The notes under the pieces: generated by a model | The model's database searches: none | What the model saw: the letters and a program-made list of their open reading frames with translations, nothing else | Told to the model about the DNA's origin: nothing | Part shown: piece by piece, positions 61,441-64,000 of the stretch | Layout of the letters: every line of letters begins with the position of its first letter | How positions within the stretch are numbered: the first letter of the stretch is position 1 | Source: Neodiprion pinetum | Taxonomy: Eukaryota; Arthropoda; Insecta; Hymenoptera; Diprionidae | Assembly: GCF_021155775.2 (NCBI RefSeq) | Contig: NC_060236.1 | Location: 33,442,548-33,506,547, forward strand | Direction: 5' to 3' | Length of the DNA stretch: 64,000 nt | Program-made: the position numbers and the translations under genes

Positions 61441-64000
61441 ACGATTATACGTTTTGACGGAAACGAAACGAAACTGAAGGGGTGCGCGAGTCCAACCTCG
61501 GTAAGACCACCCGGCCCATCAGATGTCCCGCAGCATTTCTTCTCTGTAAATACATTCCGAGAAATGAAGAATAAAATGTTGTGTATAGGTGGATAACATA
61601 CCTTATACCTCGGAAAGAAACGAGCAGCTACATCGCCCGGGTATAACCGCCCGGCTTATAATCTTTTAATAAGATCATTTATTTCTCTCAACGAGAAGTG
61701 AACATCGGATCAGCAGCGCGGCTTTTAGAGAGCGCTTTTATCCCAGCGACTGGGCACATCCCGGCCGATGGGGAGATTTGATAATTGCAGATAACTCGGA
61801 TTTATTCAATCCCTCGGATATTTGTTCGAGTTGAGGCTGCGCGGAGTCTGCGCCTCAACGGTTTCAACGGTTTTTCGAAACGACGTCCTTTCGACGCGAG
61901 AGGTTCAGCTGCACATTTGGGAAAATTGAAGCCTGTGTATCGGTATATCGGTTTGGAAATCGGTTAGGATAAACCATTTATAGTCGGAGGTTTTTCTGTG
62001 GCGGGAATTCAAGGTCGTAGGGGAAGTGGTGGAGGAGGACGGGTCCTGATTAAATAAAACGTGTCTGATATGGCGGATTTAATTTAGAGAGGCTTCTATT
62101 GAAGGTGAAAACGAGGGATGCTGCAGGGCGATGGAATAAATTGAAAATGATTACGAAGACGTTCGAGAATTGAACTGCTCTGCACGCTGTGTGGCGAGGC
62201 TGAAGACCTTGTAGATCGGTAATAACAATTACTCCGAATACAGGATGGGGCCTGAATTCGGAACAACGGGGTCTCTTTTTCTATTTTATCCCGATCAACG
62301 AGTCCCTCATACCCCAGTGATCCGATCGTAAAAGACAACCATGATACCGTGGAACGAGGTGAATCGACGATAGAGAGAATCGGATCTTTCATTCTTCGCG
62401 GATCCGTTCGAAACGACAGCCGGCAGCTTCCATCGTCCGCCCCCGACTTTTTGGCTTAAATATAATTCGGTTAAGCTTTCTCTCTCTCTCTCTCTCTCTC
62501 CTTCTGTCTCTCTCAGGTCACCTCATCCCAGAAATAAGGAAGAATTTCAACAGATTTAGTCCCTCGACTCCTGCTGCCTGCCTGCCTGCCTGCCTGCCGG
62601 GAGTTAATGGTAACCTTCTTACGCGCGAAGAAATCCGCGCTGATTTCCATCCCCAAATTTGTCGACTGGTGTCCCCCGCGTGACGTCACGGGCGCACGAA
62701 ACCTTCCGCAAATACTAGCAACCCTCCTCCGATAATTGTACACGCGTTATCGAAACCGCAATGACGAGAAAGTTTTGCCGGGAAAACTATTCCACTGAAA
62801 TATTATTCGATACACGTGATTCCAGTGGTTGGCACGTAGCGGGTCTGCGTGCCTGGCGTGCTCCACATGTGGATGAGAGTCAGCCATCGAAGGCTAGAGC
62901 AACGACAGGGACGAATAGACGGGGTTACAGGTCTGCGGATGGGGAGACCGCGGATTGTTTCGTAGTTTAGTTAACTATTTAAAGCGCCGATGGGTGGTCC
63001 GCCCCCATCATCGTCGATGCTACCCTGACGTAGCACACTTCGGTTAAATTCCACGCTAGAAAGGTCGATCGTGTGCCACTTAATTACCCTCGAATTATTC
63101 CTGCAACAGCTCCGAAATCGTTCGGCTTTTCTGAGCGTGCAGTTCTAAGAGAACCACTCGCGAGATTTTTGGGGTGAGGAAAATGGAGAAATATCACCAC
63201 TTGGAATTTTGCACCCCTTAAAGAATTTGAATGTATAAAATGAAATGTGTCGAGGCGATCGATCGCGACTGATTGCCAATTCGGGATTTGACACTCGGAG
63301 ACTTGTTGGAATTAGGTGTTCGACGCCTCGACTTACACGCGGATTAAACTCGATGAAATTTAACAAATCCCTTTCGGGTATACACGGATATTACGGATGA
63401 AGGAGTCCCGACGGATTTCGAAGATTACACTCACTGAATGGCAAGAAAATTCGGCGCGATGGAAAAATATATCATGTCTTTCGTACAGTATTCATCGCCT
63501 CTTTTTACACATATATCATACGAACCGGCTTGTACAACGGTGTAATAAAGTCCATCTCTTCGCGTTGCGGACGGACTATAAAAGCATGCGAAAGAGACGT
63601 TACACCGGGTAAGCATGGGAGTGGAATGAATAAAAATATACTTCCTGCGACGCACCGCTCACGACGGGGTGCCTCAAAGTCGTCCGCCGCTCCCTCCGCG
63701 GTTCATATTAATAAAAAGAAGATGCGCGAATATGAGCCAAGCGAAAGAAATTCCCGACTGTGGGAGCGTGCGCCCGAGGGATGACAAATTATCCGTGAAT
63801 ATCCGGACTGTGGGCAGTCGGATCCACCGACGGAGCCTCGCGCCGCGCCGTGGGACATCTTCCGTTCCGAAGGAACCACTTAGCCAGAAAACAAAAAGGC
63901 GAAATATTTTCTTCCGTTCGGCGAACGACGCGACGCGACTCAACACGACAAGATGACTGCTGAAAAGCCCGGTGGCGACGTTCCAACCATCAATCTCAAC
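61441..64000. other. Non-coding stretch to the window end
   Basis: A CT tract at 62479-62500 leads into TGTCTCTCTCAG (ends 62516), an acceptor-like site without a supported exon. (TGCC)n lies at 62575-62598. No gene recognised. Confidence 0.5.

Overview
The window looks like nuclear DNA from an insect, most likely a hymenopteran. The reasons are indirect. CpG dinucleotides are common rather than depleted. AT-rich stretches alternate with GC-richer stretches over a few kilobases. Short microsatellites and homopolymer runs are frequent. Five perfect tandem copies of CCTAA (the complement of the canonical insect telomere unit TTAGG) sit at 57498-57522. There is no operon-like gene packing and there are no bacterial promoters or ribosome-binding sites. 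The species cannot be named from the sequence alone.

I recognise no protein-coding gene of known family anywhere in the 64 kb. The longest open frame is 179 codons and most open frames are under 100, as expected by chance at this length. The window therefore reads as intergenic DNA or the inside of very large introns. A few short candidates have extra support and are listed with low confidence: a 37-residue membrane-peptide frame or first coding exon at 34819 with a promoter-like region upstream, an arginine-rich 90-residue frame at 16967, a possible terminal exon at 56355 with two AATAAA signals, and a few unrecognised frames. A textbook recursive-splice (ratchet) signature at 26182/26183 on the + strand, with a second donor 59 nt downstream, is the best hint that the window lies inside a long transcribed intron.

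The clearest content is a collection of non-autonomous, inverted-repeat DNA transposons. Family A (copies at 11130, 19092 and 35168, plus a longer relative at 8996-9880) has matching terminal inverted repeats and 8-bp target duplications that can be read directly in all three short copies. Family B (24978, 41972, 49826) is a fold-back element of up to about 415 bp. Single-copy fold-backs lie at 1617-1910, 6297-6589, 7145-7702, 54156-54672 and 55749-56098. A piggyBac-type non-autonomous element with TTAA on both sides lies at 32388-32963, and a near-perfect 92-bp palindrome at 3883-3974.

By region: 1-12 kb is AT-rich and full of fold-backs. 12-19 kb is mixed, with two open minus-strand frames, a GC-rich block with a YY1/Pho-type site and a GA-rich block. 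19.9-21.3 kb carries four G or C runs of 20-23 bases whose strand flips halfway. 26-31 kb is GC-richer with simple repeats. 32-35.4 kb holds the piggyBac-type element, a tandem duplication, repeated ATGGCG sites, the candidate promoter and exon, and a family A copy. 35.4-54 kb is mostly featureless apart from two family B copies. 54-58 kb holds two more fold-backs, the candidate terminal exon and the telomere-like array. 60.7-61.4 kb has a cluster of TAATTA-type homeodomain core sites.
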